A DNA stretch of 64,000 nucleotides from Bradyrhizobium sp. CCBAU 53340 (GTDB lineage Bacteria; Pseudomonadota; Alphaproteobacteria; Rhizobiales; Xanthobacteraceae). The position numbers were made by a program, and so were the translations under genes. Of this stretch, positions 1 to 8,502 are shown one piece after another; position 1 is the stretch's first letter, and every line of letters begins with the position of its first letter. The notes beneath the pieces are model-generated. The model was not told where the DNA came from. It saw only the letters and a program-made list of their open reading frames with translations, and did no database searches. The DNA lies in the NCBI RefSeq assembly GCF_015291645.1, contig NZ_CP030055.1, forward strand, positions 3,844,001 to 3,908,000, in the 5' to 3' direction.

Positions 1-127
1 GGTCGGTGTCGGCCTGATCTGGGCCTCGCCGTTCGGACCGCTGCGCTTCGACTACGCGGTGCCGCTGACCAAGGGCAAGTATGACCGCGTGCAGGAGTTC
101 CGGTTCGGCGGCGGCACGACGTTCTAG
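1..127 (+). CDS. bamA: Outer membrane assembly factor BamA, C-terminal end (partial)
   Basis: Only the last 41 codons are in the window, read in the frame beginning at base 2 and ending at TAG 125-127. They encode a final beta-barrel strand pattern with [11 protein letters not shown] and a terminal phenylalanine (GGTTF), the usual C-terminal signature of BamA/Omp85 barrels. BamA inserts beta-barrel proteins into the outer membrane. The following genes lpxD-fabZ-lpxA match the conserved alphaproteobacterial order bamA-lpxD-fabZ-lpxA, which supports the call despite the short fragment. Confidence 0.85.
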   Translation, partial: VGVGLIWASPFGPLRFDYAVPLTKGKYDRVQEFRFGGGTTF

Positions 128-276
128 TTCGATCAGCAGGACATGATCCGGCCGCCTCGGCATTCCCGTCGGGAATTCCCTGGGGCCGGCGACCAAAAAG
201 ATCGTGCTCAATCCGTGAGATAAGGCATGATGCGGCGGAGCCGCTTCATGCCGAAGCCGGACCGCGACGGGGTGGA
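128..276 (+). other. bamA-lpxD spacer with two hairpins
   Basis: This spacer holds no gene. Two inverted repeats are visible: TTCCCG-t-CGGGAA at 163-175, and GGCATGA/TCATGCC at 224-252, whose inner CGGC-gga-GCCG stem is separated from the outer arms by a 2-nt mismatch on each side. Neither is followed by a T run, so attenuation or mRNA processing between bamA and lpxD is possible but unproven. Confidence 0.5.
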
Positions 277-1344
277 ATGGCGCAGCCGACCTTCTTCACA
301 AAACCGCCGGCCTCAACGCTGGCTGACATTGCCGCGCTGACCAAGGCGCAACTGGTCGACCCGACCAGGGGCGATCATGTCATCACGGGTCTGGCTTCGC
401 TCGACGAAGCCGGCCCGATGCATTTGGCTTTCTTCGACAACCTCAAATACAAGCGCGAGCTCAAGGCCACCAGAGCCGGGGCCTGCCTGGTGAGCCCGCG
501 CTTCGAGGCGGAGGTGCCCGCGCATGTGGCGGTGCTGCGGGCGTCGCAGCCGTTTCGCGCTTTCGTCCGGATTGCCCGGGAATGGCACGGCGATGCGCTC
601 AGGCCGCAATCCTCGGTCGGCAATGACGGTATCGCCCCGTCGGCCATCATCGATCCCTCGGCCCGTCTGGAGGACGGCGTCATCGTCGATCCGCTCGCGG
701 TAATCGGCCCGTATGCCGAGATCGGCAGCGGCACGGTGGTCGGCGTCGGCGCGGTGATCGGCCCGAACGTCAAGATCGGCCGCGACTGCAATGTGGGCGC
801 CCGCACGGTGATCCAGTGCGCGCTGATCGGGAACAATGTCTTGATCCATCCCGGCTGCTCGATCGGCCAGGACGGCTACGGCTTCATCTTTTTCGGCCCT
901 GAGGGCCACCTGAAGGTCCCGCAGACGGGGCGGGTGCTGATCCAGAACGATGTCGAGGTAGGTGCCGGCACGACCATCGACCGCGGCTCCCTGCGCGATA
1001 CCGTGATCGGTGAGGGCACCAAAATCGACAATCAGGTCCAGATCGGCCACAATGTGACGATCGGTCGGCACTGTCTGCTGGCGGCCCAGATCGGGCTCGC
1101 GGGCAGCCTGACCATCGGCGACAACGTGGCGCTGGGAGCGAAGGTTGGCATCAACAATCACCTCAAGATCGGCGATGGAGCCCAGGTGACGGCGATGAGC
1201 GCGGTCAAGGACGACATCCCGCCGGGGGGACGCTGGGGCGGCCATTTCGCCAAGCCGACCAAACAATGGTTCAAGGAGATCATCGCGGTGGAGCGTCTGG
1301 TGCGCGACAGCAAGACCGATCCGAAGGATGAGGGACGGGAATGA
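277..1344 (+). CDS. lpxD: UDP-3-O-acylglucosamine N-acyltransferase LpxD
   Basis: LpxD catalyses the third step of lipid A synthesis, transferring a 3-hydroxyacyl chain from acyl-ACP to the glucosamine nitrogen in the cytoplasm. The 355-residue protein has the family's usual length. An N-terminal uridine-binding region is followed by a left-handed parallel beta-helix of hexapeptide repeats from about residue 110 to 325. The motif IGHNVTIG places the expected catalytic histidine at about residue 258. The ATG is preceded by a purine-rich GGGGTGGA. The stop overlaps the fabZ start by 4 nt, indicating translational coupling. Confidence 0.97.
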   Translation: MAQPTFFTKPPASTLADIAALTKAQLVDPTRGDHVITGLASLDEAGPMHLAFFDNLKYKRELKATRAGACLVSPRFEAEVPAHVAVLRASQPFRAFVRIAREWHGDALRPQSSVGNDGIAPSAIIDPSARLEDGVIVDPLAVIGPYAEIGSGTVVGVGAVIGPNVKIGRDCNVGARTVIQCALIGNNVLIHPGCSIGQDGYGFIFFGPEGHLKVPQTGRVLIQNDVEVGAGTTIDRGSLRDTVIGEGTKIDNQVQIGHNVTIGRHCLLAAQIGLAGSLTIGDNVALGAKVGINNHLKIGDGAQVTAMSAVKDDIPPGGRWGGHFAKPTKQWFKEIIAVERLVRDSKTDPKDEGRE

Positions 1345-1802
1345 CTGAGGAATCTCCTGTTAAGTTCGAACTGGTGGATATCAACGCGATCCTCCAGACA
1401 CTGCCGCACCGGTTTCCGATGCTGCTGATCGACCGGGTGATCAACATCCGGGCCGATTACAGCGGTATCGGCATCAAGAACGTCACCTTCAACGAGCCGG
1501 CCTTCCAGGGCCATTTCCCCGAACGTCCGGTCTATCCCGGCGTCATGATGATCGAGGCGATGGCGCAGACCGCCGGCGTCATCGGCATCAAGTCGGTCGA
1601 AGGCACCGAGAAGCCGCGGGCGGTGTATTTCCTCACCATCGACAAGTGCAAGTTCCGCAAGCCGGTGCTGCCAGGCGATACCATCGAGTATCACATGCGC
1701 TCGCTCGGCCGGCGCAAGGCGATGTGGTGGTTTCACGGTGACGCCAAGGTCAACGGTCAGATCGTCGCCGAAGCCGACGTCGGAGCCATGTTGACCGACT
1801 AA
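1341..1802 (+). CDS. fabZ: 3-hydroxyacyl-ACP dehydratase FabZ
   Basis: FabZ dehydrates 3-hydroxyacyl-ACP in fatty acid elongation, using the same acyl-ACP pool as LpxD and LpxA. The 153-residue hotdog-fold protein has [13 protein letters not shown] near the N-terminus and the active-site segment [11 protein letters not shown] followed by MMIEAMAQ. This gives the His58/Glu72 pair typical of the family. It begins in an ATGA overlap with lpxD. Confidence 0.97.
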   Translation: MTEESPVKFELVDINAILQTLPHRFPMLLIDRVINIRADYSGIGIKNVTFNEPAFQGHFPERPVYPGVMMIEAMAQTAGVIGIKSVEGTEKPRAVYFLTIDKCKFRKPVLPGDTIEYHMRSLGRRKAMWWFHGDAKVNGQIVAEADVGAMLTD

Positions 1803-1989
1803 GGACAGCGGGCTGCCCGTTCAAGTGTTGGATGAAGTCGTTGATGTAGCGGCGCGTCCTGTTTAGCTGGCGTCTGAAACATGCCGAGATCATACGTCAC
1901 TGGACAGATCGGACGCAGTCGCGCTAACAGGCGGAAAGCCTAGCAAGTTCAACACATAGTCAGACCTTGTTGATAAGTAAGATCGCTTG
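1803..1989 (+). other. fabZ-lpxA spacer with start-region tandem repeat
   Basis: No gene is seen in this spacer of under 200 nt. It ends with the first unit of a 17-bp tandem repeat: TTGATAAGTAAGATCGC at 1970-1986, then TTGATGAGTAAGATCGA at 1987-2003. The second copy contains the lpxA ATG at 1990. The first copy has ATA at the equivalent position, so it cannot serve as an ATG start. Confidence 0.7.
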
Positions 1990-2781
1990 ATGAGTAAGAT
2001 CGATCCCACCGCGCGGGTGGAAGACGGCGCCGTGATCGGCGAGGGCACCGAGATCGGGCCCTTTTGCATCATTGGTCGCAACGCCCGGATCGGGGCCAAT
2101 TGCAAGCTGATCGGACAGGTCACAATCATCGGCCACACCACGGTTGGCGACGGCTGTGTGATCTCGCCGTTTGCGGTGCTCGGCGGCGCCCCGCAGGACC
2201 TCAGCTACAAGGGCGAGCCGACCACGCTCGACATCGGCTCCGGCAACGTCATTCGCGAAGGTACGACGATGAATGTCGGCACCCTCAAGGGCGGCGGCAA
2301 GACGCGCGTCGGCAACGACGGCTACTTCATGAACAACAGCCATGTTGGCCATGACTGCGTGGTCGGCAACAACGCGATCTTCGCGACCTCGGCGACGCTC
2401 GGCGGCCATTGCGAGATCGGCGATGCCGTCTATATCGGCGGGCTGTCGGCGGTGCATCAGTTCACCCGCATCGGCTCTTACGTCATGGTCGGCGGCCTCT
2501 CGGGTGTGCGCGACGACATCATCCCGTACGGGCTTGCCAACGGCCAATATGCGGTGCTGGAGAGCCTCAATTTGATCGGGATGAAGCGCCGCAAGTTCAC
2601 CAAGCAGCGGCTTGCGACCGTGCGGGCGTTCTACCAGAAGCTCTTCCATGGCCCGGGCACCTTCGCTGAACGGCTTGAGTCCGTGCGGCCCCTCGAGAGC
2701 GAAGACCCCGCGATCGCCGAGATCCTCGGCTTCATCGGCAAGGGCAAGCGCCCGCTCTGTCTGCCCACCATCGAGAAGTGA
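1990..2781 (+). CDS. lpxA: Acyl-ACP--UDP-N-acetylglucosamine O-acyltransferase LpxA
   Basis: LpxA carries out the first committed step of lipid A synthesis, O-acylating UDP-GlcNAc from 3-hydroxyacyl-ACP. The 263-residue protein begins MSKIDPTARVEDGAVIGEG. Hexapeptide repeats fill the first two thirds, and the NNSHVGHDCVVGNN segment carries the catalytic histidine. The C-terminal helical domain includes the IGMKRRKF region. ATG 1990 is preferred to the TTG immediately before it. The stop abuts the lpxI gene. Confidence 0.97.
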   Translation: MSKIDPTARVEDGAVIGEGTEIGPFCIIGRNARIGANCKLIGQVTIIGHTTVGDGCVISPFAVLGGAPQDLSYKGEPTTLDIGSGNVIREGTTMNVGTLKGGGKTRVGNDGYFMNNSHVGHDCVVGNNAIFATSATLGGHCEIGDAVYIGGLSAVHQFTRIGSYVMVGGLSGVRDDIIPYGLANGQYAVLESLNLIGMKRRKFTKQRLATVRAFYQKLFHGPGTFAERLESVRPLESEDPAIAEILGFIGKGKRPLCLPTIEK

Positions 2782-2788
2782 TGCTGCA

Positions 2789-3658
2789 ATGGCCGCGGAC
2801 ATGACATCGGCGGCTTCCGAGATTTCATCGCCGGTCGGCGTGGTCGCGGGCGGCGGCGCGATGCCGTTTGCGGTCGCCGAGTCGCTCGCCGCGCGCGGCA
2901 TCACGCCGGTGCTGTTTCCCCTGCGCGGGGCCTGCGATCCGGACCTCGTGGAGAAATTTCGCCACCGCTGGATCTCGGTCGGCCAGCTCGGCCGCGCCAT
3001 GCGCCTGTTCCGCGAGGAGGGCTGTCGCGACCTGATCTTCATCGGCACCTTGGTGCGGCCCTCGCTCACCGAGATCCGTTTCGACTTCAAGACGCTGCGA
3101 TTGCTCGGCAACGTCATCCGTGCCTTTCGCGGCGGTGACGACCATCTGCTCTCCGGCGTTGGACGGATCCTCGAGCAGGACGGCTTTCGTATGGTCGGCA
3201 TCAGAGATGTCGCGCCCGACCTCTTGATGCCCGAGGGCTGCATCAGCCGCGCCTGGCCGGCCGACAATGCCAAGAGCGACATCGAGCGCGGGCGCGCGGT
3301 GCTCGCCGCGCTCGGGCCGTTCGACATCGGTCAGGCTGCCGTGGTGATCGATGGCCACGTCGTGGCGGTCGAGGACATCGAGGGCACCGATGCGCTGCTG
3401 GCGCGCGTCGCGCGCCTGCGCGAGGAGGGGCGCATCCGCGCCGCCACGGGCCGGGGCGTGCTGGTGAAGATGCCGAAGAGCGGCCAGGACCTGCGCTTCG
3501 ACCTGCCGACGATCGGTCCGCGCACCATCGAGGGGGTCGCCAAGGCAGGCCTGGCGGGCATCGCCGTCGTCGCCGGCAACACCATTGCGGCCGAGCCGCA
3601 GGCAATGATCGCGCTCGCCGACGCCAAATATCTCTTCATCATCGGTCTGCCGGCGTGA
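2789..3658 (+). CDS. lpxI: UDP-2,3-diacylglucosamine pyrophosphatase LpxI (DUF1009)
   Basis: LpxI hydrolyses UDP-2,3-diacylglucosamine to lipid X and UMP. It replaces LpxH in most alphaproteobacteria. The 289-residue protein shows the family N-terminus PVGVVAGGGAMPFAVAE and the C-terminal TIEGVAKAGLAGIAVVAG and YLFIIGLPA segments. The ATG at 2789 follows the lpxA stop by 7 nt. The first ATG (2781) is in another frame. The position between lpxA and lpxB fits the pathway. Confidence 0.93.
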   Translation: MAADMTSAASEISSPVGVVAGGGAMPFAVAESLAARGITPVLFPLRGACDPDLVEKFRHRWISVGQLGRAMRLFREEGCRDLIFIGTLVRPSLTEIRFDFKTLRLLGNVIRAFRGGDDHLLSGVGRILEQDGFRMVGIRDVAPDLLMPEGCISRAWPADNAKSDIERGRAVLAALGPFDIGQAAVVIDGHVVAVEDIEGTDALLARVARLREEGRIRAATGRGVLVKMPKSGQDLRFDLPTIGPRTIEGVAKAGLAGIAVVAGNTIAAEPQAMIALADAKYLFIIGLPA

Positions 3659-4836
3659 TGCAGGTGCGCGATCCCATCAGGAAGATATTCCTGATCGCCA
3701 CGGAGGAGTCCGGCGACCGGCTCGGCTCTGCGCTGATGAAGGTGCTGCGCCAGCGCCTCGGCGACGGCGTGCAGTTCGTAGGCGTCGGCGGCCGTACCAT
3801 GGCGCGGGAGGGCCTCGAAACACTGTTTCCGATCGAGGAGCTGTCGATCGTCGGATTCGCGGCGGTGGTGCAGCAGTTGCCGAAGATCCTGCGCTTGATC
3901 CGGGAGACTGCGGACGCGGTGACGGAAGCCGCGCCGGATGCGCTCGTCATCATCGACAGCCCCGATTTCACCCATCGCGTCGCCCGCCGTGTGCGCGCGA
4001 AGAACCCGGAAATTCCCGTGATCGACTACGTCTCGCCCTCGGTCTGGGCCTGGCGGCCGGGCCGGGCGCGCGCCATGCTCGACTATGTAGACCATGTACT
4101 CGGGCTGCTGCCGTTCGAGCCGGAGGAATACCGCAAGCTGAAGGGGCCGCCCTGCAGCTATGTCGGCCATCCCCTGATCGAGCAATTGTCTTCGCTGCGG
4201 CCTGATGCGAACGAACAGAAGCGCCGCGACAGCGAGCCCCCGGTGCTGCTGGTGCTGCCGGGCAGCCGCCGCAGCGAAATCCGTCATCATCTGGACCTGT
4301 TCGGTGCGGCGCTCGGCCGGTTGCAGGCCGCGGGCGTCGCGTTCGAACTGATGCTGCCGACCATGTCGCATCTCGAAGCCACCGTCCGCGCGGGCGTGGC
4401 GCGTTGGCCAGTCAAGCCGCAGATCGTGGTCGGCGAAACCGAGAAGCGCGCAGCGTTCCGGATCGCGCGCGCGGCGCTGGCGAAGTCCGGCACGGTGACG
4501 CTGGAGCTGGCGCTGTCGGGCATCCCGATGGTGACGGCCTATCGCGTCGGCGCGATGGAGGCCTTCATCCTGCGCCGGGCGATCCAGGTGTCCTCGGTGA
4601 TCCTGGCAAATCTCGTGATTGGCAAGGACGTCATCCCCGAATTCTTGCAGGAAGACTGCACGCCGGAGAAGCTTGCCGGCGCGCTGTCCGAGGTGCTGAC
4701 GGATACGCCGATGCGCCGGCAACAGGTCGAGGCCTTCGCGCGGCTCGACACCATCATGTCGACGGGTAACAAATCGCCGAGCGTGCTCGCCGCCGACATC
4801 GTGCTCGCGACGATGCGGAAGCGACGCGCGAGCTAG
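3658..4836 (+). CDS. lpxB: Lipid-A-disaccharide synthase LpxB
   Basis: LpxB is a GT-B glycosyltransferase (family GT19) that joins lipid X and UDP-diacylglucosamine into the lipid A disaccharide at the inner membrane. The 392-residue protein begins MQVRDPIRKIFLIATEESGD. It contains family motifs such as DSPDFTHRVARRV, YVSPSVWAWRPGRA, LPGSRRSEI and KSGTVTLELAL. A GTG at 3655 would add one residue and make a 4-nt overlap with lpxI. This is the last gene of the forward lipid A cluster and converges with the SDR gene. Confidence 0.96.
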   Translation: MQVRDPIRKIFLIATEESGDRLGSALMKVLRQRLGDGVQFVGVGGRTMAREGLETLFPIEELSIVGFAAVVQQLPKILRLIRETADAVTEAAPDALVIIDSPDFTHRVARRVRAKNPEIPVIDYVSPSVWAWRPGRARAMLDYVDHVLGLLPFEPEEYRKLKGPPCSYVGHPLIEQLSSLRPDANEQKRRDSEPPVLLVLPGSRRSEIRHHLDLFGAALGRLQAAGVAFELMLPTMSHLEATVRAGVARWPVKPQIVVGETEKRAAFRIARAALAKSGTVTLELALSGIPMVTAYRVGAMEAFILRRAIQVSSVILANLVIGKDVIPEFLQEDCTPEKLAGALSEVLTDTPMRRQQVEAFARLDTIMSTGNKSPSVLAADIVLATMRKRRAS

Positions 4837-5600
4837 GCGAGCCCGCCGTCGACCCGGAAACACTGGCACGTAATCCGCTGACTTGCGTCCGACGCAAGAT
4901 AGAGGGCCATGTCGGCGATGTCCTCGGGCGTCACCGCATCGGGAATGGCTTGGCGCGTGCGCAGCTCGGCAATCTGCCGCTCGTCCGGATACCACAGCTT
5001 GCGCTGCCGCTCGGTGATCACCATCCCCGGCGCAATCGCGTTGACACGGATGCGGTCGGCGCCGAACCGGCGGCCCAGCGAGTTGGTGAAGCCGACGATT
5101 GCAGCCTTCGCTGCGGCATAGACCGGCAGCGCCGGCGCGCCGCGCATCCAGGCCACCGATGACATGTTGATGATCGAGCCGCCGCCCCGCGCCTGCATCT
5201 GCGGCACCACGGCTTGCGCGGCAAAGAAGACGTGCTTCAGATTGACGCCAATCGTCCAGTCGAAGTCCGCCGGCGTCACGTCTGCCAGCACCTGGCGCTG
5301 GTCGTTGGCGGCGTTGTTGACAAGCACCGCGGTATCGCCGAGTGATGCGTGAATCTTCGCCAGCGCAGCGCGCAAGGCATCGATGTCCATGAGGTCGCAG
5401 GGCACGAATAGCGGCGCGGCAGGCGAGGTCTTCGCGACGTCCTGCGCCAGCGCTCCGCCAGCCTGCGCATCGATGTCGAGGAAGGCGACGTGGGATCCCT
5501 GAGCGGCGAAGGCGCGCACGAAGGCTGCGCCGATGCCGCTGGCGCCTCCGGTGATCAGCACCACGCGATCCCTAAGGCCGGCATAGGTCGTCTTGGTCAT
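4833..5600 (-). CDS. SDR oxidoreductase resembling NAD-dependent xylose/aldose 1-dehydrogenase
   Basis: This 255-residue classical short-chain dehydrogenase has the cofactor motif GGASGIG, NNAAND in place of NNAG, an SSVAW serine segment and the catalytic YAAAK. NNAAND, LADVT, VNLKH, QAV and RGGGSIIN resemble the SDR-type xylose dehydrogenase of Caulobacter. Oxidation of an aldopentose imported by the adjacent transporter is therefore a reasonable inference, not a demonstrated activity. The start ATG 5598-5600 overlaps the stop of the upstream ATPase gene by 4 nt, so it is the last gene of the operon. It converges with lpxB, sharing 4 nt of 3' end. Confidence 0.85.
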   Translation of the reverse strand: MTKTTYAGLRDRVVLITGGASGIGAAFVRAFAAQGSHVAFLDIDAQAGGALAQDVAKTSPAAPLFVPCDLMDIDALRAALAKIHASLGDTAVLVNNAANDQRQVLADVTPADFDWTIGVNLKHVFFAAQAVVPQMQARGGGSIINMSSVAWMRGAPALPVYAAAKAAIVGFTNSLGRRFGADRIRVNAIAPGMVITERQRKLWYPDERQIAELRTRQAIPDAVTPEDIADMALYLASDASQRITCQCFRVDGGLA

Positions 5601-6712
5601 GCGATCAGTCGCTCCGTCTCGGGGTCGAACAGGCAGATACGGCGCGTGTCCAGCGCAAAGGAAGCGGTGGCGCCGGGTGTGGGCCGGATGTCCGGCGAGA
5701 TGCGTGCCTGTGCCGGCTCGCCGCCGAGCCGCAGCAGGACGATGGTCTCGGCGCCCGTGGGCTCGACCAGTTCGACCGGCGCGGTGACGATGACAGGCGT
5801 GCCTACGGCGCCGGAGAACACGCGGTCGCCCTCGGCGATGCACTCCGGCCGGATTCCGAGCACCACCTCGCGGCCGACATAGGATGCCGCCGCCTCATAG
5901 CCCTGCAGGCGCAGGCGTACCTCGTCCGGCCGGCCTGCGCCGATCACCACAACAGGCCCGCTCGTGTCGGACTCGAGCCTTGCCGGCATTGTGTTCATCG
6001 GCGGCGAGCCCATGAAGCGGGCGACGAACAGATTGGCAGGATAGCGGTACACGGTGTCGGGGTCGGCGAATTGCTGCACGACGCCGCGATGCATCACTGC
6101 GATCCGCGTCGCCATCGTCATCGCCTCGATCTGGTCGTGGGTGACATAGATGATGGTGGCACCGATGCGTTGGTGCAGCCGCTTGATTTCCATGCGCATC
6201 TCGACGCGCAGCTTGGCGTCGAGATTGGAGAGCGGCTCGTCGAACAGGAAGAGCAGGGGATCACGCACCAGCGCCCGCCCCATCGCCACGCGCTGGCGCT
6301 GTCCGCCGGATAGTTGCGATGGCTTGCGACCGAGCAGCGGTTCGATCTGGAGCAGCTTGGCAACATTTGCCAGGGCCTTCTCTTGCTCGGCTTTCGGGAC
6401 GTGGCGGCATTCCATGCCGAAGGTGATGTTCTGGCGCACCGTCATCGAGGGATACAGCGCATAGGACTGGAACACCATGGCGATGTCGCGGTCCTTGGGC
6501 GGGACGTCGTTGACCACGCGCCCGCCGATCTCGACGGTGCCGTCGCTGGCGTGATCGAGCCCGGCGACGATGTTGAGCAGCGTGGACTTGCCGCAGCCGG
6601 ACGGACCGACCAGGACGGTGAATTCGCCACTCTCGATGTCGAGGTCGACGCCTTTCAGCACCTCCAGATTGGCGTAGCGCTTGGACAAGGCGCGAATGCT
6701 CAGGGCTGTCAT
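5597..6712 (-). CDS. Sugar ABC transporter ATP-binding protein (UgpC/MalK type)
   Basis: This is the ATPase of a CUT1-type carbohydrate importer. The 371-residue protein carries Walker A GPSGCGKST, signature LSGGQRQRVAMGRAL, Walker B LLFLFDEPLSNLDAKLR and the switch region YVTHDQIEAM. A C-terminal OB-fold (TOBE) regulatory domain runs from about residue 235. It sits 10 nt after the second permease gene and overlaps the SDR gene by 4 nt. Confidence 0.95.
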   Translation of the reverse strand: MTALSIRALSKRYANLEVLKGVDLDIESGEFTVLVGPSGCGKSTLLNIVAGLDHASDGTVEIGGRVVNDVPPKDRDIAMVFQSYALYPSMTVRQNITFGMECRHVPKAEQEKALANVAKLLQIEPLLGRKPSQLSGGQRQRVAMGRALVRDPLLFLFDEPLSNLDAKLRVEMRMEIKRLHQRIGATIIYVTHDQIEAMTMATRIAVMHRGVVQQFADPDTVYRYPANLFVARFMGSPPMNTMPARLESDTSGPVVVIGAGRPDEVRLRLQGYEAAASYVGREVVLGIRPECIAEGDRVFSGAVGTPVIVTAPVELVEPTGAETIVLLRLGGEPAQARISPDIRPTPGATASFALDTRRICLFDPETERLIA

Positions 6713-6722
6713 GGCAAATCCA

Positions 6723-7580
6723 TCATTTTACGGCGCCGGCGGTCAGGCCACGAACAAAGTACCTGCCGCCGAAGAGGTAGATCAGCAGGGTCGGCAGGGC
6801 GGCGATGATCACCGCGGCGCTCTGCACGCCATGCTGAGGAATGTCTGCGACCGCGGCCGACAGCGCGATCAGCGCAGCCGTGACCGGCTGCTGCTGGCCG
6901 GTCGTGAAGGTCACGCCATAGAGAAACTCGTTCCAGATGTGCGTGAACTGCCAGACCACGGTGACAACCAGGATCGGCGGGGAAAGCGGCAGGATGATGC
7001 GCCAGAAGACGCGGAAGAAGCCGGCGCCATCGATGCGTGCGGCCCTGATCAGCTCATGAGGGATGGCGACATAGTAGTTCCGGCAGAACAGGGTGGTGAA
7101 GGAGAGTCCCTGGATCGTGTGGATCAGGACCAGGCCTGTGAGCGTGTTCATCAGGCCTGTATCGCGCAGCACGATGGTCCAGGGCAGCAAACGCATCTGC
7201 TGCGGAAGGAAGATGCCGAGCGTGACGATCCCGTAGATCCAACTGTCGCCGCGAAAGCGCCAGAGCGACACGGCGTAACCGGCGACAGCACCAAGCAGGG
7301 TGGAGAAGATGGTCGCGGGGATGGTCACCAGTGCGGAGTTCAACATATAGGGCCGGATGCCGGCGCAGGTCTCGGCGACGCAGAAGCCGCTCCAGGCGGC
7401 GGCATAATTGCTCCAGGCGAAGTGCTGCGGCCAGCCGATCATCGAACCTTGCGCGATCTCCTCGTTGGTGCGGAGCGAGTTCAGCACGACGACAGCCAAT
7501 GGCGCGAGCCATGCTGCAGCGATCAGCGAAACGACGAGATAGATCAGAATCCGGCTCGGGGCGTAGGTTCGCTCACGCAT
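6723..7580 (-). CDS. Carbohydrate ABC transporter permease (MalG type)
   Basis: This inner-membrane permease has about six membrane segments, starting with ILIYLVVSLIAAAWLAPLAV. A cytoplasmic EAA-like loop is visible around ELIRAARIDGAGFFRVFWR. From ATG 7578-7580 it is 285 residues long. An in-frame ATG 24 nt upstream (7604) would add eight residues. The chosen start overlaps the upstream permease gene by 8 nt. It pairs with that permease to form the transmembrane channel. Confidence 0.9.
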   Translation of the reverse strand: MRERTYAPSRILIYLVVSLIAAAWLAPLAVVVLNSLRTNEEIAQGSMIGWPQHFAWSNYAAAWSGFCVAETCAGIRPYMLNSALVTIPATIFSTLLGAVAGYAVSLWRFRGDSWIYGIVTLGIFLPQQMRLLPWTIVLRDTGLMNTLTGLVLIHTIQGLSFTTLFCRNYYVAIPHELIRAARIDGAGFFRVFWRIILPLSPPILVVTVVWQFTHIWNEFLYGVTFTTGQQQPVTAALIALSAAVADIPQHGVQSAAVIIAALPTLLIYLFGGRYFVRGLTAGAVK

Positions 7581-8502
7581 GGATTGTTCGCCGCCGCTGG
7601 ACATAACGCCATGCCGCGTAGGGCAGCAGCACCCCCAGAAGAATGAGCAGCATAAGGACTGCCGCCGCCGCTCCCCGACCGAGCAGGCTGCGCTGGAACA
7701 TCAGGTCATAAACGACGAGCGCCGGCAGCTGGGTCGCAATTCCTGGCCCGCCATTGGTGAGCGCGCGGACGAGATCGAAGGTCGAAATCGCGAATTGCAG
7801 CTGGATGACGATGACGGTGACGGTGATCGGCCACAGCGTCGGCAGGATGACACGCCGGTACATCCTGACAGGTCCGGCGCCGTCGATCTGCGCGGCCCTG
7901 ATCAGGTCGGCGTCGACAGACCGAAGGCCGGCCAGGAAGAGCGCCATGGCAAAGCCAGATGATTGCCAGATCGCAGCGATCACGATGGTCCAAATCGCCA
8001 TGTCGCGGTCGATCAGCCAGTCGAACCGGAAGGAGGACCAGCCGAGGTCGTGGACCAGCTTCTGGATTCCGAGGCCGGGATTGAGCAGCCAGCTCCAGAC
8101 CGTGCCGGTGACCACGAACGACACCGCCAGGGGATAGAGAAAGATGGAGCGCAGCACGTTCTCGCCGCGAATGCGCTGATCGAGCAGGATTGCGAGGATG
8201 AGGCCGGTTGCCAAGCTCAGCACCACGAAGGTGCTGCCAAACAGCAGCAGATTGTCGAGGGCGATCTGCCAGTTCCGCGATGCCGCAACAGCGGAGTAGT
8301 TGCGCAAACCGACCCAGCCCGTAACCGGGACCAGCGTGGAGGGGGTGAACGAGATCCAGATCGTCCACAGCGAAAACGCAATGAGGTGCGCCGCCGACAA
8401 CAGCAGCGGGACCCAGATCATCAGATATTCGGGCAGCCGGCGGACCATGTCGGAGGTCGCCGGCCGGCCCGGATGCATTGGTGTCGAGATGGCGTCGGTC
8501 AA
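7573..8502 (-). CDS. Sugar ABC transporter permease (MalF/UgpA type)
   Basis: This 309-residue inner-membrane permease has six predicted helices, the first at about residues 28-48. The conserved loop reads DLIRAAQIDGAGPVRMYRR. It is the first of two permeases, and its start overlaps the stop of the substrate-binding protein gene by 4 nt. The overlaps indicate one transcript running from 9785 down to 4833. Confidence 0.92.
   Translation of the reverse strand: MTDAISTPMHPGRPATSDMVRRLPEYLMIWVPLLLSAAHLIAFSLWTIWISFTPSTLVPVTGWVGLRNYSAVAASRNWQIALDNLLLFGSTFVVLSLATGLILAILLDQRIRGENVLRSIFLYPLAVSFVVTGTVWSWLLNPGLGIQKLVHDLGWSSFRFDWLIDRDMAIWTIVIAAIWQSSGFAMALFLAGLRSVDADLIRAAQIDGAGPVRMYRRVILPTLWPITVTVIVIQLQFAISTFDLVRALTNGGPGIATQLPALVVYDLMFQRSLLGRGAAAAVLMLLILLGVLLPYAAWRYVQRRRTIHA

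Noticed and set aside
3331..4995. Long minus-strand open frame opposite lpxI and lpxB
   Set aside because: It overlaps complete LpxI and LpxB proteins, is His/Arg-rich and has no family motifs.
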